A stretch of DNA of 64,000 nucleotides from Vibrio chagasii. Lineage in GTDB: Bacteria > Pseudomonadota > Gammaproteobacteria > Enterobacterales > Vibrionaceae. Within the stretch, counting starts at the first letter, position 1. Each line of letters starts with the position of its first letter. Below are positions 47,571 to 58,100 of this stretch, piece after piece. Below the pieces are notes generated by a model, which saw nothing but the letters and a program-made list of their open reading frames with translations, did not search any database and was not told the DNA's origin. The stretch covers positions 598,089 through 662,088 of the forward strand of contig NZ_MSCI01000002.1 of assembly GCF_002954585.1 (NCBI RefSeq), given 5' to 3'. The position numbers were made by a program, and so were the translations under genes.

Positions 47571-47603
47571 AAAGGCAAAGCCCATATAAGCTTTGCCTTT
47601 TTA
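47571..47603. terminator. Terminator after the 54-residue ORF
   Basis: An 11-bp perfect stem (aaaggcaaagc / gctttgccttt) closes an eight-base loop and is followed by a T-rich run. It can also serve the convergent YeiH-type gene. Confidence 0.88.
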
Positions 47604-47660
47604 TTTCCTGTTTCGATCTTCGAGCTTAGTGAGCTTGTTAGAGATTTAACTCCCTAGAGG

Positions 47661-48581
47661 TTATGCGAGGGTCAACCACGCTAATGAACCTGTAGAGATC
47701 ATCACCCACATCGTAATACCAAACATCAACGGTTTTGGTCCCGCCGCTTTCAGTTTCTCTACAGAGATACCGCAGCCAATTAAGAATAGGCACACAACCA
47801 ATGCACGCTTAGACACGTCAAAGATGCCTTGGTATACCACTTCAAACTGTGGCAATAAGTCGCTGACTGCGATAGCCGCGCAGTAGAAGAAAATGAAGTA
47901 AGGCACGGTAATCTTCTTTTGATCACTCTTGAAGATCATTGCGCTGACCAACGCGATTGGGATGATCCATAGTGCACGAGCGAGCTTAAGTGTGGTCGCG
48001 GTTGTCAGTGCTTCTTCACCATATGCAGAGGCAGCACCAACAACTGAAGAAGTATCGTGAATCGCGATGGCAGCCCAGGTACCGAACGTTTGTTGGCTCA
48101 ATTCAAGTGCATGACCAATCATCGGGAATAGGAATAGTGCTACAGAGTTCAATACAAAGACGGTAGCCAATGCTAAACCAATCTGTTCGTCTTCTGCTTT
48201 GATTGCTGGAGCGACCGCAGCAATCGCACTACCACCACAAATGGCAGTACCAGAAGAAATTAGGTAACCAGTAGTACGGTCCAGCCCCATACGTTTTGCT
48301 AAGAACCAGCCAATAACCAGTGTGCCAATGATAGTAGTGATGATCAAACCAATACCGTCACCAGTCACCGCTAGCGCTTTCTCAAACTGAATGCCAAAGC
48401 CCAAGCCGACAATTGAGTAGGCCAGCAGCTTTTTAGTGATTTTGCCAACCTCTACGTTTTCAGGCACCACGCCTAAGCTTGCAAGCAGAAAACCGACAAC
48501 CAGCGCGGTAGGTGAGCTTACCCATGGGGTTAAGCAAAATATAGCAGCGAGATAAAATGGAATGGATTTATTCATTTTCAT
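47661..48581 (-). CDS. YeiH family putative sulfate exporter (UPF0324)
   Basis: A 306-residue inner-membrane protein with about ten hydrophobic segments. The conserved family patches are [19 protein letters not shown] and [20 protein letters not shown], and the C-terminal part has [20 protein letters not shown]. The family is annotated as a putative sulfate exporter, but the transported substrate is not firmly known. No LysR regulator lies beside it, unlike many family members. The start is MKMNKS at 48581; a second ATG two codons on is possible. Confidence 0.85.
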   Translation of the reverse strand: MKMNKSIPFYLAAIFCLTPWVSSPTALVVGFLLASLGVVPENVEVGKITKKLLAYSIVGLGFGIQFEKALAVTGDGIGLIITTIIGTLVIGWFLAKRMGLDRTTGYLISSGTAICGGSAIAAVAPAIKAEDEQIGLALATVFVLNSVALFLFPMIGHALELSQQTFGTWAAIAIHDTSSVVGAASAYGEEALTTATTLKLARALWIIPIALVSAMIFKSDQKKITVPYFIFFYCAAIAVSDLLPQFEVVYQGIFDVSKRALVVCLFLIGCGISVEKLKAAGPKPLMFGITMWVMISTGSLAWLTLA

Positions 48582-48728
48582 TATATTGTTTTTATCGTTT
48601 CTGGTTATGGCAGCGTAGCGAAGACTATACGCTTAACTTGATGATAAGTAAGTCTAAATGAATTGAACAAACGTTAAGAAAAACTAAACGTCTGTTCAGG
48701 AGGGGCATTTGGACTTATTTTAAGCTAA

Positions 48729-50603
48729 TTATCTTTGAGAGCCACGTAGATCGGCAACGGCCTGACGCAGGGTTTCACAAGAGGCGTCGGCCGGCGAAAT
48801 TGGCTCACCCGCTTCGATCTCTAGCTTTGTCCAGAAACGAGTTGGTAATCCTTTGCATGCTCGGCCTTTATAGCGGCTAAAGTAGCTGCCCCATAATCCT
48901 TTGAGAGCCATTGGAATGACTGGCACGGGAGAGCGTCGGATAATCAGCTCCATGCCACGCATGAATTCCGCAACCTCGCCATCTGAGGTGAGTTTACCTT
49001 CTGGGAAGATACACACGATATGACCTTCATGCAGTGCTTGTTCAACCTCGTTGAAAGCGTTGCGAATCGAGCGGCGGTTGGTGGATGAGATAGGAATCAC
49101 TCCAGCTCTTTTCAAGAAGCGTCTCAATGGTGGAAGTTTGGCATAGTCTTCCTCCATCACAAAACGAATCAGGCGAGGACATACCGCGCTTAGCAGCAGT
49201 GCATCCATATAGCTGACGTGGTTACAAACAATCAACGCTCCACCATCCTCAGGCAGGTTGTGCAGATTCTTGTGCTTAACACGGTACATGGTGTGAGTGA
49301 CGACCCAAGTGAAGAAGCGGAAGGCGTAAATGGGTACCTGATAGAACAGGTAAAGCATCACGAAGGTGTTCAATAGCGCCAGCAGTATAAACAGCTGTGG
49401 GATGGATAGCTCTAGCACGCTTAAGCATACGATGCCCATTACAGCACTACCTACCATGAACAGCGAGTTGTAGATATTTAGCCCTGCAATCACTTGAGCA
49501 CGCTCGTCTGGTTTCGCGCGCAGCTGCATCAGTGAATAAAGCGGCACAATAAAGATACCACCAGAGATGCCAAGTAGTAGCAGATAAGCAAACAGCGGCC
49601 ATAGCTCTGAATAGGTCACAAATTGCTGAAAAGAGCTAAACTCGGGCAAAGAATCAGGGATGGATGTCGCCATCAGCAAGCCAAAAAGTGAAATCCCTAA
49701 ACTGCCCATTGGCACAATGCCGATCTCAATTCGGTGATTGGAAAGCTTGTCACACGCTAGAGAGCCAATGGCAATGCCTACAGAGAATAGCGCCAGCAAA
49801 AAGGCAACCGAACTCTCAGTGCCATTCAAATGCAGCTTAGTGAAGTTTGGAAATTGGGTTAAGTAGGTCGCGCCAAGGAACCAAAACCAGCTGATAGACA
49901 TTAAAGCCTGGAAGGTTGGGTGGTCTTTTTTTGCAATCGCGAGTGTTGCTTGGGTTAGCTTGATTGGCTGCCATTTCACTTTAAGATCTGGCGCATTGCT
50001 TGGTGCTTTAGGAATAAAGCAGCTTGATACATAGCCAAGTACAGCAAATGACACAATACAAATTGCTGCAACCAGCTTCGCGCTCTTTTCCGATGCAATA
50101 ATACCGGCACCCAAAGTACCAATCAGAATAGCTAGGAATGTGCCTGTCTCCACTAAAGCGTTCCCTGAAACGAGCTCTTTTGTTTCTAGTTGCTGAGGGA
50201 GTAAGGCGTATTTTACTGGTCCAAAGAAGGCACTCTGCGTTCCCATTAGAAACAGAAGTAGAAGCAATATCCCGTAGCTTTCGTAGATAAAGCCAATCGC
50301 ACCCAACGACATGATCACCACTTCAAGGAGCTTCACTTTACGGATAAACCAAGATTTTTCGTATTTGTCAGCCAGTACACCAGCTAAAGCTGAGAATAGG
50401 AAGAAGGGTAGAATAAAAAGGCCAGCTGCCAAGTTTATGAATAGGTTGCTGGAGATAGGTAGTGTGTCTACGCTTGCGAAAGCAACAAACAGCAACAGAA
50501 CATTTTTGAAGATGTTGTCGTTAAAGGCTCCCAAAAACTGGGTAATAAAGTAGGGTAGGAACCTTTTTTGCGTTAACAGCGAAGATTGGCTGCTGTTGTT
50601 CAT
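48729..50603 (-). CDS. MFS lysophospholipid transporter-acyltransferase fusion (LplT-PlsC type)
   Basis: A 624-residue protein. Residues 1 to about 420 form an MFS transporter with about twelve segments and the LplT-like start FLGAFNDNIFKNVLLLF. Residues 440-624 form a PlsC acyltransferase with the HX4D motif at H462-D467 (CNHVSYMDALLL) and FPEGKLTSDG. In E. coli LplT imports lysophospholipid and the separate Aas protein reacylates it. Here the transporter and acyltransferase are one chain, and the acyl-ACP synthetase domain of Aas is absent. Import and repair of lysophosphatidylethanolamine is the likely role. It is downstream of a TetR regulator with a 17-base gap. Confidence 0.85.
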   Translation of the reverse strand: MNNSSQSSLLTQKRFLPYFITQFLGAFNDNIFKNVLLLFVAFASVDTLPISSNLFINLAAGLFILPFFLFSALAGVLADKYEKSWFIRKVKLLEVVIMSLGAIGFIYESYGILLLLLFLMGTQSAFFGPVKYALLPQQLETKELVSGNALVETGTFLAILIGTLGAGIIASEKSAKLVAAICIVSFAVLGYVSSCFIPKAPSNAPDLKVKWQPIKLTQATLAIAKKDHPTFQALMSISWFWFLGATYLTQFPNFTKLHLNGTESSVAFLLALFSVGIAIGSLACDKLSNHRIEIGIVPMGSLGISLFGLLMATSIPDSLPEFSSFQQFVTYSELWPLFAYLLLLGISGGIFIVPLYSLMQLRAKPDERAQVIAGLNIYNSLFMVGSAVMGIVCLSVLELSIPQLFILLALLNTFVMLYLFYQVPIYAFRFFTWVVTHTMYRVKHKNLHNLPEDGGALIVCNHVSYMDALLLSAVCPRLIRFVMEEDYAKLPPLRRFLKRAGVIPISSTNRRSIRNAFNEVEQALHEGHIVCIFPEGKLTSDGEVAEFMRGMELIIRRSPVPVIPMALKGLWGSYFSRYKGRACKGLPTRFWTKLEIEAGEPISPADASCETLRQAVADLRGSQR

Positions 50604-50620
50604 TGTCTTTCCTTGAATGC

Positions 50621-51211
50621 TTACCAGTTGGTTAAGTAGTTTGAGACTAGGTTATTAATCAACTCTTTACCATCGATAGGCTCAGATGCGAAAAACTTAT
50701 CATCAACACTTAAAAGTGTAATTCCGTGCACGCCAGACCATAATACACGGCTCGCTTTAACAACTTCGCTTTCCGTATGTTCAGGTGCAATTGCGATTAA
50801 CAATTGCTCTAGCATGCCAGTCATCTTATCGATACGGTTGGATTGCCATTCAGGTAGGTTTTCACCGTTCATGTTGTGCTCGAAGATAAGCTGCCAACGG
50901 TGTGGGTGCTTTTGCGCAAAGTCATGGTAGCAGTAAGCAAGATTAAATAATGCTTGTTGTGCATTGCTTGATTGTTCAACGGCAGTTGCAGATTCAGCCG
51001 CGAGTTCATCTAACGTTTTAGCTACTACGTGAAGAAGCAAAAGGTTGTAGTTACCGAATACATTGACCAGTGTACTTGGTACATAACCAATCATGTTCGC
51101 GATTTTTCGTAGGCTCAACTCGTGATAGGAGTGCTGCTCTAAAAAGTCTGTCACTGTATTTAAAGTCAGCTGGATCAATTGTTCTCGAGTGTGGTCGTTT
51201 CTGCGTGCCAT
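50621..51211 (-). CDS. TetR family transcriptional regulator
   Basis: A 196-residue regulator. The N-terminal helix-turn-helix reads SLRKIANMIGYVPSTLVNVF. The C-terminal ligand domain (WSGVHGITLLS) resembles the WHG subgroup. It precedes the LplT-PlsC fusion in the same direction with a 17-base gap, so it probably controls that operon, including itself. A palindrome at 51286-51300, 75 bases upstream, is a candidate operator. Confidence 0.85.
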   Translation of the reverse strand: MARRNDHTREQLIQLTLNTVTDFLEQHSYHELSLRKIANMIGYVPSTLVNVFGNYNLLLLHVVAKTLDELAAESATAVEQSSNAQQALFNLAYCYHDFAQKHPHRWQLIFEHNMNGENLPEWQSNRIDKMTGMLEQLLIAIAPEHTESEVVKASRVLWSGVHGITLLSVDDKFFASEPIDGKELINNLVSNYLTNW

Positions 51212-51285
51212 GAGTAGTTTCTAGTAAATGAACATCGTTCAATATTTTAATGCTGCCCCTGAGTGCCGTCAATCCTTTCGCTAGT

Positions 51286-51300
51286 TTAGTAATCAACTAA
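51286..51300. promoter_or_regulatory. Candidate TetR operator
   Basis: TTAGT-AATCA-ACTAA is a perfect 5-5-5 palindrome in the divergent region between the TetR gene and the Tim44-domain gene. Confidence 0.35.
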
Positions 51301-51340
51301 TCGCCGCAATATTATGAAACATGTGTAAACACAGTGAATA

Positions 51341-51369
51341 TTTCATTGTGCTTTGTTAACGAGTATGAT
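51341..51369 (+). promoter_or_regulatory. Promoter of the Tim44-domain gene
   Basis: TTTCAT (51341-51346) and TATGAT (51364-51369) are 17 bases apart, 39 bases before the start. Confidence 0.5.
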
Positions 51370-51408
51370 TAAGGTGTCGAAAGATAAAGAAACCTATAAA
51401 GGATAATA

Positions 51409-52323
51409 ATGAAACGATTTTTCTCACTAGTCGCGATTCTGATGGTATCAGTCGCGGTGACACCAATCGCGGAAGCGAAAAAGTTTGGTGGTGGTAAGTC
51501 TTTTGGTAAGAGTTTCAAAACGGCTCCTGCACCCAAACAGCAACAACAGAACACGAATTCAATCCGACAAGATCAAGCCGGTAAGAACACAGCGGCTAAC
51601 TCTAGCAAGAAAGGCCTAATGGGCGGTCTGCTAGGCGGTTTACTTGCAGGTGGTCTACTAGCAGCATTCTTCGGTGGCGCATTTGAAGGTATCCAGTTCA
51701 TGGATATTCTGATTATGGGTCTGATTGCTTTCCTAGCGTTTAAGTTCCTACGTGGCATGCTTGGCGCGAAGCAGGGTTCGATGAATCAGCAGAATGCACG
51801 TGGCCAACAGCCAGCATTCGGCGGTATGGGACAAAATAAGTTTGAACAACCAACGCAACAGCCAAATGTTCATAACTTCGAGCAAGCACAACCTCAATCA
51901 CAAGGCACTGCTGGTGGCTTTGGTTTTGGTGCGCAAAGCGATGTTCCACATAACTACCCACCGGGTTTTGATCAAGCGGCATTCATCAACGGCTCTCGTG
52001 AGCACTACCGTACACTGCAAGGTGCATGGAACCACAACGAGCTAAGCACGATTGCAGAGTACGTGTCTCCAAGCCTTTTCGAAGACCTAAAAGCTGAGCG
52101 TAGCAAGCTAGACGGTGATCAACACACAGACGTAATGTACGTTGATGCTGAAATCGTTCGTGCAGACCATGACGGCAGCAAAGCACAGCTAAGCCTACAG
52201 TTTAGCGGTCGCTACCGTGATTCTGCGGAAGGTATCGAAGAAGACATCACTGATATCTGGCACTTAGAGCGTGATCTAACAACTGACAACGCACCTTGGT
52301 TGATTGTTGGTATTCAAGGTTAA
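51409..52323 (+). CDS. Tim44-like domain protein
   Basis: A 304-residue exported or membrane-bound protein. A signal peptide or anchor (MKRFFSLVAILMVSVAVTPIAEA) is followed by a basic, glycine-rich linker (KKFGGGKSFGKSFK). A glycine-alanine hydrophobic stretch (GLMGGLLGGLLAGGLLAAFF) and another membrane segment come next, then a Q- and N-rich linker and a C-terminal Tim44-like domain at about residues 185-304 (HYRTLQGAWNHNELSTIAEY, WLIVGIQG). Bacterial Tim44-like proteins are poorly defined; membrane association is predicted, function is not. The ATG follows AAGGA. A terminator follows. Confidence 0.82.
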   Translation: MKRFFSLVAILMVSVAVTPIAEAKKFGGGKSFGKSFKTAPAPKQQQQNTNSIRQDQAGKNTAANSSKKGLMGGLLGGLLAGGLLAAFFGGAFEGIQFMDILIMGLIAFLAFKFLRGMLGAKQGSMNQQNARGQQPAFGGMGQNKFEQPTQQPNVHNFEQAQPQSQGTAGGFGFGAQSDVPHNYPPGFDQAAFINGSREHYRTLQGAWNHNELSTIAEYVSPSLFEDLKAERSKLDGDQHTDVMYVDAEIVRADHDGSKAQLSLQFSGRYRDSAEGIEEDITDIWHLERDLTTDNAPWLIVGIQG

Positions 52324-52373
52324 TATCGGTATAGCTAACAGAAGACGTTAGCAAACCAGTGCTTTGATTATTG

Positions 52374-52410
52374 AAAGCCCCTGCAGGGAAATCTGTAGGG
52401 GCTTTTTTGT
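52374..52410 (+). terminator. Terminator of the Tim44-domain gene
   Basis: A 12-bp stem (aaagcccctgca / tgtaggggcttt, one G-T pair) closes an eight-base loop and is followed by a T run. Confidence 0.88.
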
Positions 52411-52555
52411 GTCTGGTCGTTTGATTCCGCAAGTGTTAGGAAGAGAGTTACTTAAGTAATGGCTGGGAATAAGGTGGGCTAACCTCAATGTAAGTTACTC
52501 ATTTTAATGTTCTTAATTAGTTACTTAACCAAATAAAACTTAGGAGTTGGTTGAT

Positions 52556-52711
52556 ATGACGAGGTTTTTTGAGCCTATATTAGAGCCTGAGCTTTCATCG
52601 CAGCAGAAGCAGAAAGTGGTGGATGATTGCGAAGACCCTGTTTCTACAAACTGCTTAGGTTGCGCAGCTTATTTGGTTTGTAAGCGTCATATGGAAGTTT
52701 GGAGTGATTGA
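52556..52711 (+). CDS. Small cysteine-rich protein (51 residues), unrecognised
   Basis: The ATG at 52556 has a strong AGGAG nine bases upstream. The 51-residue product starts MTRFFEPILEPELSSQQKQK and then has four cysteines with spacing C-x7-C-x2-C-x5-C (CEDPVSTNCLGCAAYLVC), ending KRHMEVWSD. The C-x2-C-x5-C part is the ligand spacing seen in FNR- and WhiB-type [4Fe-4S] sites, and zinc is also possible. Function is unknown. It lies between the Tim44-domain gene and the tRNA array, and the hairpin at 52821-52850 could end its transcript. Confidence 0.6.
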   Translation: MTRFFEPILEPELSSQQKQKVVDDCEDPVSTNCLGCAAYLVCKRHMEVWSD

Positions 52712-52820
52712 TTCATCGGTAAGTTCAAAGGTATCAACTACCTTGCGATAAGATCGGTATTGCAGTGTTCTAATGTTTAGAAGAGAAGTTACGCTGATAA
52801 TATGGAACGTTAGAAACGAA

Positions 52821-52852
52821 AAAAGCCAACTCAATGAGTTGGCTTTTCGATT
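52821..52852. terminator. Terminator of the tRNA-Tyr array
   Basis: A 12-13-bp stem (aaaagccaactc / gagttggctttt) with a very short loop. On the minus strand it lies 20 bases after the last tRNA and is followed by a T run; it can also serve the small ORF on the plus strand. Confidence 0.88.
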
Positions 52853-52870
52853 TTCCAATTAAGGATAATA

Positions 52871-52955
<85 letters not shown>

Positions 52956-53057
52956 AGGGTGTGTCTTACTCTTCACAAAGTAAGCCTAAATTGATGTTTC
53001 CCATAAGCCCATCAATCAGGTTGTTCTCTTAACTCTAAGGTAGAGGTAAGAAGAATA

Positions 53058-53142
<85 letters not shown>

Positions 53143-53246
53143 AGGGTATGTCTTACTCTTCACAAAGTAAGCCTAAATTGATGTTTTCCCATAAAGCCCA
53201 TCAACTAGGTTGTTCTCTTAACTCTAAGGTAGAGGCAAGAAGAATA

Positions 53247-53331
<85 letters not shown>

Positions 53332-53434
53332 AGGGTGTGTCTTACTTTTCACAAAGTAAGCCTAAATTGATGTTTTCCCATAAGCCCATCAACTAGGTTG
53401 GTCTCTTAACTCTAGGTAGAGGTAAGAAGAAATA

Positions 53435-53519
<85 letters not shown>

Positions 53520-53594
53520 AGGGTGTTTTTCCTAACTCATAATGGATAGGCTAAAGAGATGTTTTTCCCAACGCATCTCTCAAGTGCGGAGCGC

Positions 53595-53622
53595 ATCATA
53601 GCAAACACGTTAAACCTGTAAA
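53595..53622 (-). promoter_or_regulatory. Promoter of the tRNA-Tyr array
   Basis: On the minus strand TTTACA (53617-53622) and TATGAT (53595-53600) are 16 bases apart. A GC-rich discriminator (gcgctccgc) follows the -10, as in stringently controlled stable-RNA promoters. Confidence 0.75.
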
Positions 53623-53885
53623 GGGTTTTTCTTATGGTTTTGTGTTAAATGCTGCCTTTTTGGGCAAAGATGGCGAAAAGTACGCATATTGCTCGTGAAG
53701 TGAACATCTGTACTGAGGTTTACGTACTGGTGGGTAACGCCTTGAGGTTATTGACTTTCTGTCTTGCTGTTGTTTTGGCTAAACCACCACGAAACGTAAA
53801 CGAAATTTAATCTAGATTTACACTTCTTGACGTTACAGCATTCATCAGTTGATAGAATACGGTTAATTTCATTTATAGAGAATAA

Positions 53886-54059
53886 TACCAATCGTAGTAA
53901 GTAACTTGTCGTTCTAGCTAATTAAAATGCTCGGCAGCTGCGTTAGGATTTTTGATTGTAGGGTAACTACTTTTCAAAGCTACCCTGTTGAAAAGAGCAG
54001 CCTTGTTTTCAAGCCTTTTTTCTACGCTATTGCTGACCACTTACTCACTGTGATTGCTA
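53886..54059. mobile_element. MITE-like interspersed element with imperfect terminal inverted repeats
   Basis: About 174 bases. The left end TACCAATC-GTA-GTAAGTAA is an imperfect inverted copy of the right end (reverse complement TAGCAATCACAGTGAGTAAG). Inside is a perfect repeat cttttcaa / ttgaaaag and a gggta / taccc pair, so the whole can fold back. There is no ORF. It resembles a short intergenic repeat that I recall from Vibrio genomes; that memory could not be checked here. It ends 26 bases before the RND adaptor start. The stretch 53640-53885 before it shows no gene. Confidence 0.55.
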
Positions 54060-54084
54060 CAAAACTTACTTGCAGACCATAATT

Positions 54085-55161
54085 ATGAAAAATAAATCTG
54101 TTTTAACCCTGCTGAGCTTGTCTATTCTTATGGCGTCTCCAGCCGTACTTGCAAAGCGCATGGGCCCGAGCACTGTCACTGTTGTTACTGAGCAGGTTGA
54201 TATTCACCAAGTTAGCCAATCCCTTTCTCTAGTTGGAAAACTAGAAGCTGAGCAATCAGTGATGATCACTTCTGAGGTGGCTGGACGCGTTGACTCTATC
54301 AACATTAAAGCGAATCAAGATGTGACTAAAGGTCAGATGTTGGTTCAGTTAGATGACGATAAGGCAAAAGCTGCAGTTGCAGAAGCGCAAGCGTATCTAA
54401 AAGACGAGAAACGTAAACTAGCGGAATTTGAACGCTTGGTGAAACGTAACGCGATCACGCAAACCGAAATTGACGCACAGAAAACCAATGTAGAGATCGC
54501 CAATGCTCGTTTGGCGGCAGCAAATGCCAACCTAAAAGATCTTCACATTAGCGCACCATTCTCAGGCACAGTCGGCTTTATCGATTTTAGCCGCGGCAAA
54601 ATGGTGACAGCGGGTACTGAACTGGTAACCCTAGATGACCTTTCAGTCATGCAGTTAGACCTTCAGATCCCTGAACGTTACCTTTCTAAGCTATCTAAAG
54701 GCATGAAAGTGACGGCTCGCACCAGTGCATGGGGAGATACAGAATTTACAGGTTCAGTGGTTGGCATTGATTCTCGTATCAACGCAGAGACATTAAACCT
54801 TCGAGTTCGAATTAATTTCGACAACAACAATGATTATCTAAAGCCGGGCATGTTGGTGTCGGCAGCGATGGACTTCCCTCCAATTGAAGCACCAATCATT
54901 CCCGTTCAAGCTCTCGAGTACTCAGGTACTAAACGTTTTGTTTACGTGGTTGGTGAAGATAACAAGGCAACGCGAACGGAAGTCTTCCTTGGCGCTCGTA
55001 TCGACAACGAAGTTGTGATTGAAAAGGGTATCGAGATTGGACAGAAGATTGTCGTTCAAGGCATCGTGAACATGCGTGATGGTGTTCAGGTTCAGGAACT
55101 TGCTATAAACCGCCCGGCTGACTCCGCAACCGAGAAAACAGCACAAGAAGGCGCTAACTAA
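54085..55161 (+). CDS. RND efflux periplasmic adaptor (membrane fusion protein)
   Basis: A 358-residue exported adaptor. A signal peptide (MKNKSVLTLLSLSILMASPA, cut near VLA) is followed by the lipoyl halves (VAGRVDSINIKANQDVTKGQ and APFSGTVGFIDFSRGKMVTA) around a coiled-coil hairpin (about residues 95-150), then the beta-barrel and membrane-proximal domains. It links the RND pump to a TolC-type outer channel, which is not encoded here. A TTG at 54070 is in frame, but ATG at 54085 restores the signal peptide. No clear Shine-Dalgarno site precedes it, and the MITE-like element ends 26 bases upstream. The stop overlaps the pump start (TAATG). Confidence 0.88.
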   Translation: MKNKSVLTLLSLSILMASPAVLAKRMGPSTVTVVTEQVDIHQVSQSLSLVGKLEAEQSVMITSEVAGRVDSINIKANQDVTKGQMLVQLDDDKAKAAVAEAQAYLKDEKRKLAEFERLVKRNAITQTEIDAQKTNVEIANARLAAANANLKDLHISAPFSGTVGFIDFSRGKMVTAGTELVTLDDLSVMQLDLQIPERYLSKLSKGMKVTARTSAWGDTEFTGSVVGIDSRINAETLNLRVRINFDNNNDYLKPGMLVSAAMDFPPIEAPIIPVQALEYSGTKRFVYVVGEDNKATRTEVFLGARIDNEVVIEKGIEIGQKIVVQGIVNMRDGVQVQELAINRPADSATEKTAQEGAN

Positions 55162-58100
55162 TGTTGTTATCTGACGTTTCAGTAAAGAGACCAGTAGCAG
55201 CTGTCGTATTGAGTTTGCTATTGGTTGTGTTTGGTATTGTCTCTTTTAGTAAGCTTGCCGTTCGTGAGATGCCTGATATCGAAAGCCCTGTGGTATCGAT
55301 CAGCACACGCTACGAAGGCGCATCAGCGACCATCATCGAGAGTCAAATAACCTCCAATCTTGAAGACCAATTATCCGGTATCAGTGGTATTGATGAGATC
55401 GAGTCCACCACTCGTAACGGTATGTCGCGAATCACGATTACCTTTGAATTGGGTTACGACCTAAATACTGGTGTTAGTGACGTTCGTGATGCCGTTGCTC
55501 GTGCACAGCGCTCTCTGCCTGACGAAGCTGATGACCCGATTGTTTACAAGAACAACGGTAGCGGTGAGGCTTCGGTATACATCAACCTAAGCTCTACTGA
55601 GATGGACCGAACGCAGCTAACCGATTACACAGAGCGTGTATTGATTGACCGCTTTAGTTTGATCTCCGGCGTAAGTTCTGTGGATATCTCGGGTGGCTTG
55701 TACAAAGTAATGTACGTGAAGCTAAAGCCTGCGGAAATGGCAGGGCGTGGGGTTACCACATCTGATATTACGTCTGCATTGAACAATGAGAATATCGAGA
55801 GCCCGGGCGGTGAAGTTCGTAATGACGCGATCGTGATGTCGGTTCGTACTGCTCGCTCATACACTGAAGCAGAAGATTTTGAATACCTAGTGGTCAAGCG
55901 CGCTTCTGACAACACGCCAATTTATCTTAAAGATGTCGCTGATGTTTACATTGGCGCAGAGAACGAAAACTCGACCTTTAAGAGTGACGGCGTTGTTAAC
56001 GTCAGTATGGGTATCGTGCCTCAGTCAGATGCCAACCCACTTGAAGTGGCAGATTTAGTACACAAAGAAGTGGAAGCGATTCAGAAGTTCTTGCCAGATG
56101 GTACGCGCTTGGCTGTCGACTATGACTCGACTGTGTTCATCGACCGTTCTATTTCTGAGGTTTACAGCACACTCTTTATCACAGGTGGTTTGGTTATCCT
56201 GGTGCTGTACATCTTCATCGGTCAAGCTCGTGCGACGCTTATCCCTGCGGTAACCGTACCTGTATCTTTAATCTCGTCGTTTATTGCGGCTTACTACTTC
56301 GGCTTCTCTATCAACCTGATTACCTTGATGGCACTTATCCTATCGATTGGCTTGGTGGTTGATGATGCAATCGTGGTGGTTGAGAACATTTTCCACCACA
56401 TTGAACGTGGTGAGTCGCCACTGCTTGCGGCCTATAAAGGGACACGAGAGGTTGGCTTCGCGGTAATCGCAACGACGCTTGTATTGGTGATGGTATTCCT
56501 GCCAATCTCGTTCATGGACGGCATGGTTGGTCTTCTGTTTACCGAGTTCTCTGTATTGCTTGCTATGTCGGTGATCTTCTCGTCGCTAGTCGCATTGACG
56601 CTAACGCCAGTGCTAGGCAGTAAGATCCTAAAAGCGAACGTGAAACCAAACCGCTTTAACCTGTTTGTTGAACGTGTATTTGGCAAATTAGAGTCTGGAT
56701 ACCGCTCGGTATTACGCCGCGCGTTAAATTGGCGTTGGGCTGCTCCTATCATCATTATCGCATGCTTGGGTGGTAGCTATGGTTTGATGCAACAAGTGCC
56801 TGCGCAGCTGACTCCGCAAGAAGACCGTGGTGTTATCTTTGCGTTTGTCCGTGGTGCTGATGCAACCAGTTATAACCGCATGTCTGCCAACATGGACATT
56901 GTTGAAGAACGTCTAATGCCATTGCTTGGTCAAGGCTTCTTGAAGTCATTCAGTATTCAATCGCCAGCATTTGGCGGTAATGCCGGTGACCAAACGGGCT
57001 TTGTTATCATGATCCTAGAAGATTGGGATGAGCGTGACGTGACCGCGCAAGAAGCGCTGAATGAAGTTCGTAAGTCACTAGCCGGTATTCCTGATGTACG
57101 AGTGTTCCCGTTTATGCCTGGTTTTCGAGGAGGGTCGAGTGAGCCAGTGCAATTCGTACTTGGTGGCTCAGATTACTCTGAACTGCAAAAGTGGGCGGAG
57201 ATCTTAAAGCAAGCCGCTGAAGATTCGCCGATGATGGAAGGCGCGGATATCGATTACTCTGAGAAAACGCCTGAGCTACTGGTTACTGTAGACAAGCAGC
57301 GTGCAGCAGAGCTGGGTGTGAGTGTGTCTGACATCTCCGATACCTTAGAAATCATGCTAGGCGGACGCAGTGAGACGACTTTCGTCGAACGTGGTGAAGA
57401 GTATGATGTTTACCTGCGTGGTGACGAAAACAGCTTCAACAATGCCAATGACTTGAGCCAAATCTACATGCGAACTCAGTCTGGTGAGTTGGTGACACTA
57501 GATACTTTGACTCACATTGAAGAAGTCGCATCATCGATTCGTTTGTCGCACTACAACAAGCAGAAGTCGATAACGATTAAAGCCAACCTGATGGAAGGTT
57601 ACACGTTAGGTGAAGCTCTGGATTTCCTTGATGAACAAGCGATTGAGCAACTACCGGGTGATATTTCGGTAAGCTATTCGGGGGAGTCTAAAGACTTCAA
57701 AGAGAACCAATCGAGCATCTTGGTGGTGTTTGCATTAGCGATGTTGGTGGCGTACTTGGTACTGGCGGCGCAGTTCGAGAGCTTCATAAACCCGTTAGTG
57801 GTGATGTTCACTGTACCTATGGGTATCTTTGGTGGCTTCTTAGGCTTGGTAGTGATGAGTCAGGGGCTCAACGTCTATAGCCAGATCGGTATGATCATGT
57901 TGATCGGTATGGTAACCAAAAACGGTATCTTGATCGTTGAGTTTGCTAACCAACTGCGTGACCGCGGTATTGAGTTTGAAAAAGCCATCATTGATGCTTC
58001 TGCTCGACGCTTACGACCAATCATGATGACGGCATTTACCACGCTAGCAGGTGCAATCCCATTGATTACCTCAACAGGTGCGGGTTATGAAAGCCGTGTG

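Noticed and set aside
47331..47585. An 84-residue minus-strand frame
   Set aside because: It would have to read through the terminator hairpin at 47571-47603 and lies antisense to the better supported 54-residue ORF.
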